Source: Rotaria socialis (taxonomy: Eukaryota > Rotifera > Eurotatoria > Philodinida > Philodinidae). Taken from it: a DNA stretch of 64,000 nucleotides. Position 1 is the first letter of the stretch, and the number at the start of each line of letters is the position of its first letter. Below the pieces are notes generated by a model. The model did not search any database. It was given only the letters and a program-made list of their open reading frames with translations, and was not told the DNA's origin. This document shows positions 1-11,619 of the stretch, one piece after another. A program made the translations under genes and the position numbers. The stretch lies in assembly GCA_905331475.1 (NCBI GenBank), contig CAJNYU010001435.1:1-64000 (forward strand), in the 5' to 3' direction.

Positions 1-283
1 AGTACTACTTTTCGTATATATTTAGACTTCATATTTAAATTGAATCTAAAAAGCACTTATCGAGCTGATCTTTTGTATTTATGTAGACCTTGAACAGTCC
101 AAATACATGCTGTATAAATAAGTGAAAAATATGGATAAGCTCTAAATACTTTCATTGGTGAGAAAACCGGCCATTTATTATGGGGCACCCGTTATATTCG
201 TAACATAGATTGATATTGATGAAAGATAAAAATAGCATATATCGCTTCTTATGATCGATTTTTCTGCACAATATTTATTTTAG
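1..283. other. Left edge, no gene resolved
   Basis: I see no convincing exon here. It may be intron or 5' region of the (+) gene whose first resolvable exon begins at 284, so that gene may start outside the window. Confidence 0.4.
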
Positions 284-3115
284 AATGAAGCGTCAAAGAA
301 TGACGGACTAAATCTTACTCTAGTTAAGCGTCTGTAAATGAATAGCTATGAATGTTGTTAATTATTTAACTTAAATTTCATATTTTTACTGTGTAACTAC
401 TCATTCTAGCCAACTTTCTTGTCGAAGAGCATGGTGTTTGTTATGTTCAGTACTTGCTGTTGGCCTTATTGTATCTGCAGTCATTGGTATTGTACTTGCA
501 TTCGAACTTGGTGAGCGACTTTACTCTACACTTAATTTATACAATTTTTCTAAAATTAGGACGTGGTACCACCACATCGACAACAGTCACAAGTGAGTAA
601 AATTCATCATTGTAAAAAAAGGAAAAATTGAGTTGCGAGATTGATAAGTTACTAGCTTTATTAGAAAAAGATCCATGAAGTAAGTTGTGCATACTACTGC
701 GCAGTATTTTTTCATTTGTTTGATGAGAAAAAGATGCATTACTAATGCATACATTTTTCAATTAGAAAGGTCATAGATGAATATGAATTGGATTGTATGG
801 TATGTTAGAAGGATTCGATTGCAAATATTATTCTTGTGCGAATGGGTTCTGCAGCGTGTAGGGCTATCTCGACCGAGGACTTGTAACCTGCGCCCTTCCT
901 CGAATTAAAGGTTTCAGGGCAGCCATGCTTATATTTGGCAAATTTCTTCATTTTATCACCGATCTCGAACAAATTTGGAATTGCTAATTTCTTCATAGCT
1001 TAATAAAAATTAAATATGATAATAAAGTAGCTATTTTTATTCAACTGTCTATGTTTTAATCAATCAACTTTAAAGTATCCCAGCCTTCTGTCATTCACAG
1101 ACAAGATCAGAATGCATGTACACGCTTTAGGCGCGTGCTTGCATCATTGAAGTTATTCCGTTTGTCTGTATAGCTTATTCAATTTTTCTCCATAGAGTCT
1201 CATGAAATCATTAAAAAATATCACTGCATAGTAGAACAAGTGACAGTCTTACAAATGAAATTAATAAAACCATTCACTGTTGTCTGTCAGCAACCTAATA
1301 AAAAGAATACAGAGCATTATCTTCGATAATCAAATCACACTGCATAAAAACTGATACTTTTAGCGGCAACAACAACGACAGCGACAACAACAACGACAAC
1401 CACAACAACAACATCAACGACAACAACATCAACGACAACAACAACCACGACGACATCAACCACAACAACAACTACTACTACATCAACGACAACAACAACC
1501 ACAACCACATCAACAACATCAACAACTACAACTACATCGACAACAACAACAACAACGACAACAACTTCAACAACAACTTCAACAACATCGACGACATCCA
1601 AAACAACATCAACATCAACAACTTCTAGTGAGGCTTAAAACTATTATAAGTCATATGTAGAAATCGAACAATTACGTAAACCATCTTCATTTAGCTTCGA
1701 CTTCGTCGACCAGCACTGCAACTACAACAACTACAACAACTACAACTACAACTAGAAGTGCGTAAAAACTTTTCCCTCTGGCAAAACCGAACAGAAACAT
1801 TAGATTATAATTCATGAAAGATTGCATCCACAAACTTGATTACTAGTTTGAATTCAACTGAGTTGTAGATGCTTCAGAACTTTGTTCAAATAAGCCATAG
1901 CTGTGGACTAATTTCAGATCACATGAATAGGCCACTACGTTTGCATATTGTAAGAACAGAAACTAACTACTCTCTCAATATGATTCATTTCGAATCCTAC
2001 ACTTAAGGAAGGATGATCGCTTTTCTTTTTTTTAACACTCTTTAACAGAGTATATAGAGAACTTCGATTGACTGGTCCCTGTTATGATCATTATTTACAC
2101 TTATTCAACAGTGATATTCATTCGAGTTGAGTTTTTTTATTTCGCCGCTATTCAATACTTATTCCGAAGTGCACTTGTTTCTATGAATCCGTTTTGCTAT
2201 GATCTGTGATCTATTTTTGGTCTTTCCTTGTTTAGAGGAAAAACACATTTACTTGAGCATGTTTGAATGCTTCAGTTGAGTATCCTTTTTTAAATCTATT
2301 TATCATGTAGCCGAAAAACTTCCATGGTCAGGACGTATATTTGATGGAGTAGAGGACCATGTCTCATTATCAAACATCGAGTCTCCTAAAAGAAAAAGTT
2401 TATTTCCAATAATGACTTTGTTTTATTCAAACCGTGTTGAATTTCTATTTTTGATCTTGTGAAATACAATGGGCTACTTTAATTTCTAAAAATATATTGC
2501 CTTCATTTCTATTTATTTTATTTTATTTTTTCATCTAGCAACGACGACAGCAACAACTTGTAAGTGTTGAATAGAAAAACATAATATTGATTAACACTTT
2601 ATTTCATTTTAATCTCTATAGCACCACCATGTACTAAAACTCCAAATGTAGCAGGGGCCATTTTTAGCTTTTCTACTGCCAGTATCCCGCTTACTTATAC
2701 ACGTTACTCATATGGATTCACGGCTTCTGATTCTTCATCAACTGTTACATTTATTATAACAGGCGATAGTGGACCTGGTCAGCACTATTGGCTCATTGAT
2801 GATGTGTCTGTGAATGACACAAGAAACAACACAGATCTTCTAACCAATGGTGACTTTGACGATGGTACTTTTAATGGTTGGACCCAATTTTGTGCGACAG
2901 ATGCTAATTGTGGAAATGGTTTGTACGGCCAACTAACAACCTCTCCTTGTAGATCTGCACCAAAATGCTACATGGATAAATGTAATAACGGTCGTTACTA
3001 TGATTATTTGTTACAATCATTCCAAACTGTGACTGGAAATTATTACATATTGTCATTTTATATTAGAGGTTACGCCAATGGGGGTTCTCATTTGGCATAC
3101 GTCATGCTGCCCTAA
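284..3115 (+). CDS. Type II membrane protein, Thr-rich stalk and carbohydrate-binding-like ectodomain (5' end unresolved)
   Basis: Exons read in one frame: 284-333, 410-510, 560-592, 1364-1627, 1695-1757, 2539-2559, 2622-3115 (stop TAA). All junctions are GT-AG and phase-consistent. Exon 410-510 encodes a basic flank (SCRRAW) followed by one hydrophobic helix (LLCSVLAVGLIVSAVIGIVL), suggesting a signal anchor with the C-terminus outside. The next exons are almost pure Thr/Ser, a mucin-like O-glycosylation stalk encoded by ACA/ACG/ACT repeats. The last exon holds a beta-rich part ending HYWLIDDVSVND and a second part starting LLTNGDFDDGTFNGW, with several Cys, typical of galactose-binding/CBM-like jelly rolls. 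The first part resembles the C-terminal half of such a domain and the second the N-terminal half, so the tandem unit looks offset or truncated. The first Met is not identified. Function is unknown; surface glycan binding is inferred. Confidence 0.65.
1364..1757 (+). repeat. ACA/ACG/ACT codon-repeat tract (poly-Thr stalk)
   Basis: An imperfect trinucleotide minisatellite spread over two exons (1364-1627 and 1695-1757) and encoding mostly Thr with some Ser. The antisense frame gives a spurious Val/Asp-rich ORF. Confidence 0.8.
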
Positions 3116-3176
3116 CGAAACATGTTACTATGGACAAGTGCCTAGCACTATGAACAAATAGACAGACATAACAAAA

Positions 3177-3197
3177 CGTGTGTGTGTGTGTGTGTGA
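3177..3197. repeat. (GT)n microsatellite
   Basis: About ten GT units directly after the stop codon of the upstream gene, probably in its 3' untranslated region. Confidence 0.85.
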
Positions 3198-3670
3198 AAC
3201 AATATTCTTTTAAAAGTGACTACAACGCTTCTTTCTTTTTGCATTTTTGAAATAAAACTATAATCATATCTGGCATATTACTAATCTCGAAATTGAATAG
3301 TTTTTCGTGCCTATGCTGGACATTTATTCACCGACTGGCCTATATTTATTAATACCTCAGCTATATTCATCCGATTTGTGTAGAATATTCATCAACTGAT
3401 TTTGATTTCGGTTTTGTTTAGCTAGCTTAGTTAAAAATCGATCATATTCTTTGTTGTATATAATATGTTGATTCAAGATGTTGATCGCTCAGATAAATGG
3501 AAACGCCGTTTTGTGTGGCAGTATGATAGTGGCAGAACTATGAGGCTCCTTTCCACTCACATCGATGTGCGTTTATTCGTGGCAATAAGTGTTGAACGTA
3601 CTTCCTAGAGCTCCGGAACTAGATGGGGTGGGACAACATCAATTCCCTTATCTGTCCCGGCAAGTTGGTA

Positions 3671-4054
3671 GGGATGTAACAATACCATTTGGAGACATCT
3701 AAAGATGGCGAATTTTCATAATGAAGATCTACCAATACCAACCTATACTTTGTGCCACTTATAACCGAAGAACTTAGCTCTACCTGATAGAAGAATAAAA
3801 AAATACCAATACCAACAGAAAATATTCCCAGTATTGGTGAGTATTGGTAAAAAAATGGTAATTTTCACCAATACTCACCAATACTCACCAATACCGGGAA
3901 TATTTTCTGTTGGTATTGGTATCTTTTATTCTTCTATCAGGTAGAGCTAAGTTCGTCGGTTATAAGTGGCACAAAGTATTGGTTGGTATTGGTAGATCTT
4001 CATTATGAAAATTCGCCATCTTTAGATGTCTCCAAATGGTATTGTTACATCCCT
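3671..4054. mobile_element. Foldback MITE, MULE-like, with 11-bp target duplication
   Basis: The stretch is almost entirely one inverted repeat: an arm of about 190 bp from GGGATGTAAC, a short centre near 3850-3865, and the reverse-complement arm ending GTTACATCCC. GCAAGTTGGTA flanks it on both sides (3660-3670 and 4055-4065), as expected of a target-site duplication. Very long terminal inverted repeats with a 9-11 bp duplication are typical of Mutator-like (MULE) foldback elements; that class call is inference. No transposase is encoded, so it would need one in trans. Transcripts would form a long hairpin. Confidence 0.85.
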
Positions 4055-4065
4055 GCAAGTTGGTA

Positions 4066-4575
4066 TACGCAGAACTAACGACTATGCGTAAGTGTAGGGA
4101 AAGGACACAGTGGAGAGTTGAATCCCGGTGGATTCTAGGGTCTGGTAGGATTCTCCAAGTTCCATCTGTCGGCACTGATTATAAGTTATTGTAAGCCTAA
4201 TTAGCTTTTGATGATTAAATTAGACTGGAGTTTACTCAATTACAGTAAGTTCTGATAATTCTCCTTGGATTCTAATAAGTCTATTTTACAATTTATTAGC
4301 GTTCATTGGTGTCCATAAGACTCCTGCAGTATCCAAAAAGTTCCAACAGGATCCGCATTATTGGTTTTTATTAAAAATCAGTGCACGTTGCTAAACTATA
4401 GCAGGGATGAATTTATTTCAGCGAGACTTAATATATCTCAGTTGATTTATGAGGATTCTAGTAATTATTGATGAACTTCTGTACTGCCGAGCGAATCAAC
4501 TTTAGGGCCCAACTGAATCCATGGGATCCACTCCGGCGCAAAATTCGTCCCCCTTCCTTCATAGGTAGTTCTATT
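4066..4575. other. Non-coding spacer
   Basis: No gene is resolved. Several near-repeats of short motifs such as GGATTCTA and CCAAGTTCC suggest old, decayed repeat DNA. Confidence 0.4.
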
Positions 4576-4764
4576 ATGATGGAGCATAGATCTTCAATTA
4601 ATCGAACAAATCTTAACGGTGTATTTTTTCTTAGATCAGTTACTCGAAAAGCAATACTTTCACTTGTATTTCTTATTGCATTTTTCTGTATTTTTTTAGC
4701 AGCAACTTTCTTATGGCAATGCCATTGTGATGGAAATTTCTCCCATTTAAACGCTACAGTGTAA
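4576..4764 (+). CDS. Possible small single-pass membrane protein (or remnant N-terminus of a type II protein)
   Basis: An open frame of 62 aa from tandem ATGs. It has a basic N-terminal part (RSSINRTN, RSVTRK) followed by a strong hydrophobic stretch (AILSLVFLIAFFCIFLAATF), then WQCHCDGNFSH and a stop. The order, basic flank then anchor, resembles the N-terminal part of the type II protein that ends at 3115, so it may be a related gene fragment. No splice donor continues it convincingly. Confidence 0.3.
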   Translation: MMEHRSSINRTNLNGVFFLRSVTRKAILSLVFLIAFFCIFLAATFLWQCHCDGNFSHLNATV

Positions 4765-5533
4765 TATATAAATAGCAAAACGAATGAGTTTCATTGAACA
4801 AGAAACTATGAATTAGCTAGTATGCTTCAATTACATTTTTAGATAAAAAGAAAGGATTGCGTTTATACATTAAAATACTAAGGGATGGGATGGGATCGGA
4901 CTCTAGAAAATGATAAAGTGGAACTGGACGAACCGGAACAAGCTGTGCGGGATACGGGACGGAATGGGACAACTTTTTTGTCGTTCTGCGGAGCTCTGGT
5001 ACGTTCAGTATGATTCAGTTCGATGAGAAACTCTAGAAGAAGTTGTAGTATAATTATTGTTCTTATGAAACAACTGGTTGCACGATGATTGAGAGGCTGA
5101 GATTAAAGTTTTCTTATAAAATGCAGACTGCCTACATCTTCTGCTAAAATCAGAAAGATTGATATGCCAACTTTGTATGCAATTGTCATCAAGGGGATAG
5201 GTCATGGCAGTTCGTTTTAGGAAACATAATCTATTTGATTTGTTTCATAGACATCTTAGCTAACCAATAGGCCGAAAAACACATTAAAGCTTGATTGGTC
5301 GTATTTGATAGTTTTCAAAGAGCTTATATTTGTCTGTGATAAAAAACTTTTAACTTATTGCATTCAACATATTGACATTTTCAACAACGAAGCCAGTTTT
5401 ATCTATTTTCTATGCATCTGTCTGATTCGAGTTCGAAAATTTCATTATCACCAAGTATGAAAAAGACAAAATTTAGCTCAATATGAAATAAGATAAATTT
5501 TGATTTCAATTTGCATTATTAATTGCATTCAGA
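4765..5533. other. Non-coding spacer
   Basis: AT-rich; no supported gene. A short minus-strand ORF around 5005-5205 has no recognisable features. Confidence 0.4.
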
Positions 5534-5541
5534 CATGGATG

Positions 5542-7046
5542 CAGTGGCGTAGGCAGGGGGGCATTGGGCAATTGCCCAACGATTTAAAATTTATTGCCCA
5601 ACGAACTTTTCAGATGATGACATTTGCCCAATGTCAAAAGCTTTGACACGAATGCATTTTTGAAGATCACACTGACGCTTTATTAATAAATAGCTGCTTA
5701 TCGCCATTTAATCAATCCATTTAAAAGGATCGATTGAGATTTGTTTCATCAAAGTAATACGCATAATGATTACATTGCTGTTATATTTTTCGGTCAAGAC
5801 TCCTTGTTCTACTCAGCATCGTTGATGTAAAATGTTGGTGGATTCTCATGTATTTTCCTGAATATATAAGATTATTTAGAATGTAAATAACTGAAATTAT
5901 CTAAGAGTAACACTGCTGAAATAAGTAATGGCATGACTCGCGCAGCTTAAGAATTAAATACTTAAAGGAACTAGGTGAGAATTTAAAGAAAAAAACAATT
6001 GAATGCATAAATGACGAGCAAAGTTGCACCTGGTAGGATCTTTTCTTTAACGGCATAGTTTGAGAAGGTCGAGTAATATTTCAGCATAAATCATTACTCA
6101 TATTTTTTTACCTGATATCAAGAAAATCAACTCCTCGATTAGTCATATCCATCTTGAAATCAATGCAATAATGGAATAATATTTATTATTGAGCATTTTT
6201 TACTGCCGATTTCGATGTATTTTACACACTTAACGTCTTTTAGTGAACAGAAAACTATATAGCACTATAAATTCTACGTTGCCTTTTTTTGGACTTTATT
6301 AATTATTCGTTAGATATAGACACCGATCAGTAGTGTCACGTGCAATCTGCTTTCGTGATCGTTCAATTTTTTTTGAAATTTGTGGGAAATCTATCCTGGA
6401 AATACTATGGTTAGTACAAGAAACCTATGAAAAATACAATCTTGAAGAGTGCTCTAGTTTCTTATGACAGCATAAATTGAGATGACCGCGGGTCACTGAA
6501 ATGCACCAAGAATTTAATGAGGAATTTTGACGATATATACTAGTTGTATCCTTCTCTTCCAACGTGAATCACCTTTGACATCAATAAAAAGTGTTTGATA
6601 TAGGAAATAAATATTTTTACAAGCTAGATTTTCAGGAAAAGGCACGACAGTTTGAAAAGTTTTCATACCAGTCAGTATAAAAAAAGGTTGTAGGGATTGC
6701 TAAGTATATGGTCCGATGAACAGTTCTCTACTTATTAGGATCAGACCTAGTGTCTATCGTTATTTCCTGCAATTATAGCTTTGCATATTTACACTTCTTT
6801 TTTAAATAAAATTTTAAAATACTTAAAAGCTGAAGGTTACATTTGTGAAACAGTGTCAGAAAAGTGACAGAAATATTGTTAGTCAAAAGTAATAAATTTC
6901 ACCTCGATAAACATAACGTTTTTTAAAGACAATAAATTTTAAAAAGTGTCACCCAATAGATTGATGATTGCCCCTTATTGCCCAATACTCAAAAAAATGT
7001 TGCTGGGAAATGGCCCATGGCTCAAAAATTCCTGGCTACGGCATTG
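5542..7046. mobile_element. Non-autonomous hAT-type transposon, 1505 bp
   Basis: The left end starts CAGTGGCGTAGGCAGG; the right end, read in reverse complement, is CAATGCCGTAGCCAGG (13 of 16 identical). A perfect 8-bp direct repeat, CATGGATG, lies at 5534-5541 and 7047-7054. TIRs starting CA(G/A)TG with an 8-bp duplication are the hallmark of hAT elements. Near both ends there are TTGCCCAA-type subterminal motifs. The interior has stops in all frames and no transposase, so it must be mobilised in trans, if at all. The intact duplication indicates it has not been rearranged since insertion. Confidence 0.9.
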
Positions 7047-7383
7047 CATGGATGCCTGCAGTATTTCAAGTAGCAACTGTTTCATTTAGGGATGCACCAA
7101 CTCTGATCGATTCCAGCCAACTCTAATAATTGTTGCACCCTTATTTGGAGTCATGGATCGATCTACTTAAATCAAGTACGTCTCACGATAAACAAAAGGA
7201 TTTAATTCGATGTAGGTTATTAAAACTTTCTGATTGGATTGCGAGGTTTGAATATGATATAGACATCACTTCATCTCGAACCCTCTTAGCTATCTACGAC
7301 AGTTTGTTTTTTAATTTTATAGTGAAATTTAAATCTTTATCCGTATAAGAAAAGAAAATCTGACACTTCTGCAAAAAAAATAA

Positions 7384-8592
7384 CTATTCGTCTAAATCAT
7401 CAAACATTGCATCGAAAGAGCTATCGCCAAAATCAAATTTTGGCATTACTTCTGAAGTTTTTGTTGCATTATTTGATGATTGTTGTTGAGCTGCTGATTT
7501 GACTAAACTATGCCAATTACGAGGTTGTTTTGTAGGTAGTGGCTGCTGAAGAATATTCTCATCATGATAAATTGGTGTTGGATCAGAATCTTCGTCATCT
7601 GATTTTTTATCGTCCCAAGTTGTCCAAGATATTTGAGGAGATTGTTTAACAGGAGAAGATTTACTAAATAAAGAATCATTCATATTGTGAATGAAATATA
7701 AATCAAATTTTTACATTTCTTGAGAACGGGTATTGTTGAATAATCGAGAAATAAGTGCATCGTTTAGTAAGCCTGGTTGCTGTTGTTGCTGAGCGGGAAG
7801 AGAACGTATTGGTAGAAGTAGCTGTTCTTGAGATTCTTCAGATTGATTCATTGGACGTTTATGAAATGTTGGTGGAATAAAAGGAGAAGATTTTGAGATT
7901 TTTGGCAGATGACTAGAATAATTATCTGCACCATTATCATCAGCACTACGCTTCATAGCGGTCGTCATTCCAGCATAACCCCATTGATGTGGATTATGTC
8001 GTTCTAATGTAACCATTGGTGCTGGTGGCGATGGTTCTGATCTAGGTACTAAACGTGGTGGTACAAATGCCTGAATTAATTCAATAAATAAATTATCTGA
8101 GTGTCAATGAAAATGGTAAATGTACACATACTGCTGATTTTGGTTTATTTCTCATCGTTGGATCGTTGACAGCAAAGCTCGGTCTAGGACAATGTTGAGT
8201 ATCATCATTATTTTCTTCAATACTAATTAAATATCGATCTGTTTCAAATTCTCTTCCAGGTTTAATCTGATATGCAAGAAGTAAAAAATTTATTTTATAG
8301 ATCTAATATATCTTTCGCTTACATCTTCAATACTTGAATAAAAAACAACATCAAGTTCATGTTTGCCAGCAGATATCAAACGTGCCTAAAAAGAACTTTG
8401 TTCATCGTACAAATCAATGTAATAAATTATTTACTAATACCGAATTTAGTGTTGTACGTGGAACTAAATATCCATCTAGCCATATTTTAACTTTCTTTGT
8501 TTTTTGCTCTGTGTAAAGAACCTTTTTTCGCATGTTACAATTAAATTTATTCAAAATACAAAATAATCACTTACAGGTATTTGATTAGACAT
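7384..8592 (-). CDS. DUF2439 domain protein (ZGRF1 N-terminus / Mte1 / Dbl2 type)
   Basis: Six exons, high to low: 8575-8592 (MSNQIP), then exons near 8440-8508, 8335-8387 and 8134-8268, then 7715-8070 and 7384-7663; about 305 aa. The early junctions are phase 0 and the last intron (7664-7714) is phase 2. The N-terminal ~95 residues read QKTKKVKIWLDGYLVPRTT, ARLISAGKHELDVVFYSS and IKPGREFETDRYLISIE, which matches the DUF2439 pattern of ZGRF1, budding-yeast Mte1 and fission-yeast Dbl2. Those proteins bind FANCM/Mph1-type helicases and act at recombination intermediates and stalled forks. The rest is low-complexity and polar, ending in an acidic tail (FDAMFDDLDE). The GRF zinc finger and helicase of vertebrate ZGRF1 are absent, so it resembles the short fungal form. 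Lies 198 bp downstream of the EEPD1-like gene. Confidence 0.75.
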
Positions 8593-8790
8593 AACTCATA
8601 TAAATCTAAAACTATATAGTCTATATATAAATTACTCTGGCTTTTTTTAATTTAAAAAAATCAATATTATTCTGATATAAAAACAAAATATTGTTTTAGA
8701 AATTCAACAAATTGAATAAGAAACAAAAAAAAACAACAGATGCAGGAATGCTATTGCACGACAACAAAAATATTCTGCTTGAAGATTATT

Positions 8791-10805
8791 TTATGATAAA
8801 TCAAATTCAATCCAAATCGGGCAATGGTCACTAACTAAACCACCCCATGTCCAACCAGCAGGAATCCACATACTTGTCAGATTATCTCGAATAACACCTG
8901 AATTAGCTAAAAGTTAAAAACAGGATAAAAGCTACTAGATTGGATAAAAATATGAACTATTACCTGTAATTAAAGAATTCGCCTCAGCAGAAAGCCATAT
9001 ATTATCGACACATGTAGATCCTCCTGGTGTTTTCAAACTTATATTTGTATTTTGTTTTATAACATATGAATAGTTGTGTTGAACTAATGCGTTGAATTCA
9101 GATGCTGTAGGTGCAATATTAAAATCTCCGAAAATGACTATATTTTTTTGTTCTTAATTAGAAAAATAAGCACAAAATTTTCTCATTTTAACAAAATAAA
9201 TCATATCTTACCAACAGTATCATCCATAGCTTCTGCTAGTATTGATATTGATGAAGCTTCATCCTTTGTTTTTTCATTTTCAATTTCATCGAATCGTCGT
9301 GCTTTTAAATGCAAATTAACAAAAACAAATTCATATTTATCATAGATACGAAATATGACAATATATGGTGAACGTGTAAAATAATTTTTAAATGGTAATA
9401 ATGATGCTTTTTTCAATTCAATTCCAATTGATTCATCGTATATAAAACCAAGATATTCATTGCCCTTTTTATAAAAGGAAAAAGATATTAACACAATTTC
9501 TACAAAAGGTAAATGTAAAAGACGACGGTTATAACGAATGTCTTATCATCTAGTGTGTTTACATCCTAAGTATGATACTGTGCATGCAATCGAATTACAC
9601 GTGTCATACTAGTTGACGTCGTGTGCCTAGTTATTACATTGATCTTCTTTAACTTTATTCTGCTTCTCGATTTATTTCTATAACAAAACTCTTACTTGAA
9701 ACATTCGACCAGCAACGTCACTGATTACATATTTCCATTTTCTATTTTGAGAATGAGGCCAACCTTTAATTAATGGTAATGTTGGATTATTTAATTCCTT
9801 AGTTATATAACCAAGTGCTTCTTTATTGCCAATTTCTTGAATACCAATTAATGAAAAACTAAATGAAACAACAACAAAAAAATTTTGAATATTATCCTGA
9901 ATTGCTTTTTCGTTTTACTTATGTTCAAGAATAATTCGACAAATAACTTCTCTTACACCTGGATTTTGTACTTTATCATTTGTTAATTGCTGTAAATTCC
10001 ATGAAGCAAAACGAAAATAAGTTTGATTATTGTTACAAATCGATACTGGACGTTGTGATGATGAACGGAGGATGGTTTGTAATTCAGGTGGTAAAGTTTC
10101 TAATAGTAGCGATGCCATTGAAAGTGAATCTGATGCAATATTGTTATTATTTTTATTTAATGTTGGATAAAGATTATCGGCAGATGGTTCAAGAATCGAT
10201 GATTCACTAACTGGTATTGGTATTGTTCGATCATCAACAGTTATATGTGAACGTATGCTAGCTAACACAATATAATTAATATCTTTAATTTTCAGTAAAT
10301 CTTCTACAAAACGAAATGGTCCTTTTCGTTCACGCCTTTCGATGATTCGTTTTATTAGTATTGGTGTTAAATCAGGTATTGTACATAGCTGATTGTATGT
10401 CGCTATATTAATATTAATCAATTCTTGTTTATTATCAGCAAGATTTTGAGACGATAAATCAATCGACAAATCATAGCGAATACGTTCGTATAAATCATGA
10501 GTAATTCCAGTAATCAATAATAGTTCATCAATTTGTTTAAAACTATGATTTAATTGACGATACTGAATAATATTTTGAGCTATCCGACGATTGATACCAG
10601 GTAACAATAATAATTCATCTTCAGACGCATGGTTTAAATTAATTGTATTATTATTATTATTATTGTTGTTATTATTATTATTTGTATTTGTGGGAATATT
10701 TGACTTAGTTCGATCATGCTTAGCTTTTGTCAGTAGATTACGACGACGACGTAGTGTATGTATTTTATCAATGGGAGATGGAAAGCAGCTATGTGCACCG
10801 CCCAT
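8791..10805 (-). CDS. EEPD1: EEPD1-like endonuclease/exonuclease/phosphatase-domain protein
   Basis: The first exon (about 9918-10805) starts MGGAHSCF, an N-myristoylation-type start, preferred over an upstream in-frame ATG at 10854. It encodes a basic segment, an Asn run from AAT repeats, and two ComEA-like helix-hairpin-helix units (INLNHASEDELLLLPGINRR; ININIATYNQLCTIPDLTP). The EEP nuclease fold begins at FRFASWNLQQL and continues in four downstream exons: IGIQEIGNKEALGY, the VFVNLHLKARR region, VIFGDFNIAPTASEFN, and SDHCPIWIEFDLS before the stop at 8791. The Mg-binding Glu (QEI), the Asp/Asn of GDFN and the terminal Asp-His (SDHCP) are all present. Human EEPD1 promotes end resection and restart at stalled forks and also acts at membranes in cholesterol efflux; the putative myristoylation fits either location. 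Confidence 0.9.
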
Positions 10806-11619
10806 ACTAAATATTATTTGGTAGATTTTTCGTTGTATAAATATTTGTGTTATCAATCTAAAAACACAATTCAGAACTAAAATAAATTCTAGTATGGTGG
10901 ACTACATAGGTCGATGAAAAGAAATATAAAAATGACTCATCGTATATCAATGATATGTATAGATCTACAATTCTTTTTCTTTTTGCTTGTGTCTGCTATT
11001 TCATGAGCCGAAGATGAATGTTCTTGTAATGTTGATGAAAGAGAAATGTGGTCTTTCGAAAGAGAACAGATAAAATTTATATGGACGATATGTCATATAA
11101 TTTAGTTTCGCCAAAAAAAAGGAGAAATATACATAAGCATTCATTCGATGTCTTGATATAAAATAAATAATGACAAGTATGAGATAATTATAGGTAAACA
11201 ATAGTTACTGGGTCGTCTCAATGAGTCTTCTATCGAATTCAATATCTGATTTTTCTTTTCTTACCTAATATTTATCGTGTAATCGACGTCTCTCTCATCA
11301 CAATATACAATTATTGCAACACTCAGATTTATGATCACCGTGTTTTTTTTTCTTTTTATCAATATCATATATCTGACAAAGATGCATGTAAGCATACAAA
11401 AAACAACAACAAAAACAAATATAATATGTACATGAGTGTTCACGTACAGAACTTTTATTCATGACTAACATTGAAAAAATGAGGTCGGTCAGAACCAAGA
11501 ATAAAAAATATAAACAGAACATGTTCTTACAAAAATAATTATCACATTAACCAATGAGTGTGAAAAACCGGAGTTCACTTTTCTTGTCTTCTCTTAAAAA
11601 TATATACGTCTAGATTGAA
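10806..11619. other. Intergenic, no gene seen
   Basis: AT-rich spacer between the start of the EEPD1-like gene and the 3' end of the next minus-strand gene. It should contain the promoter of the former. Short ORFs here are hydrophobic AT-rich noise. Confidence 0.5.

Noticed and set aside
1335-1601. Minus-strand Val/Asp-rich ORF
   Set aside because: It is the antisense of the ACA/ACG Thr-codon tract of the plus-strand gene.
3960-4175. Minus ORF
   Set aside because: Lies mostly in one arm of the foldback element and crosses its border into flanking DNA.
7130-7348. Plus ORF beginning MLHPYLESWIDLL
   Set aside because: No recognisable domain, no supporting neighbours, and it sits between a transposon and the 3' end of the DUF2439 gene.
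10591-10824. Plus-strand Leu-run ORF
   Set aside because: Antisense of the AAT (Asn) run and N-terminus of the EEPD1-like gene.
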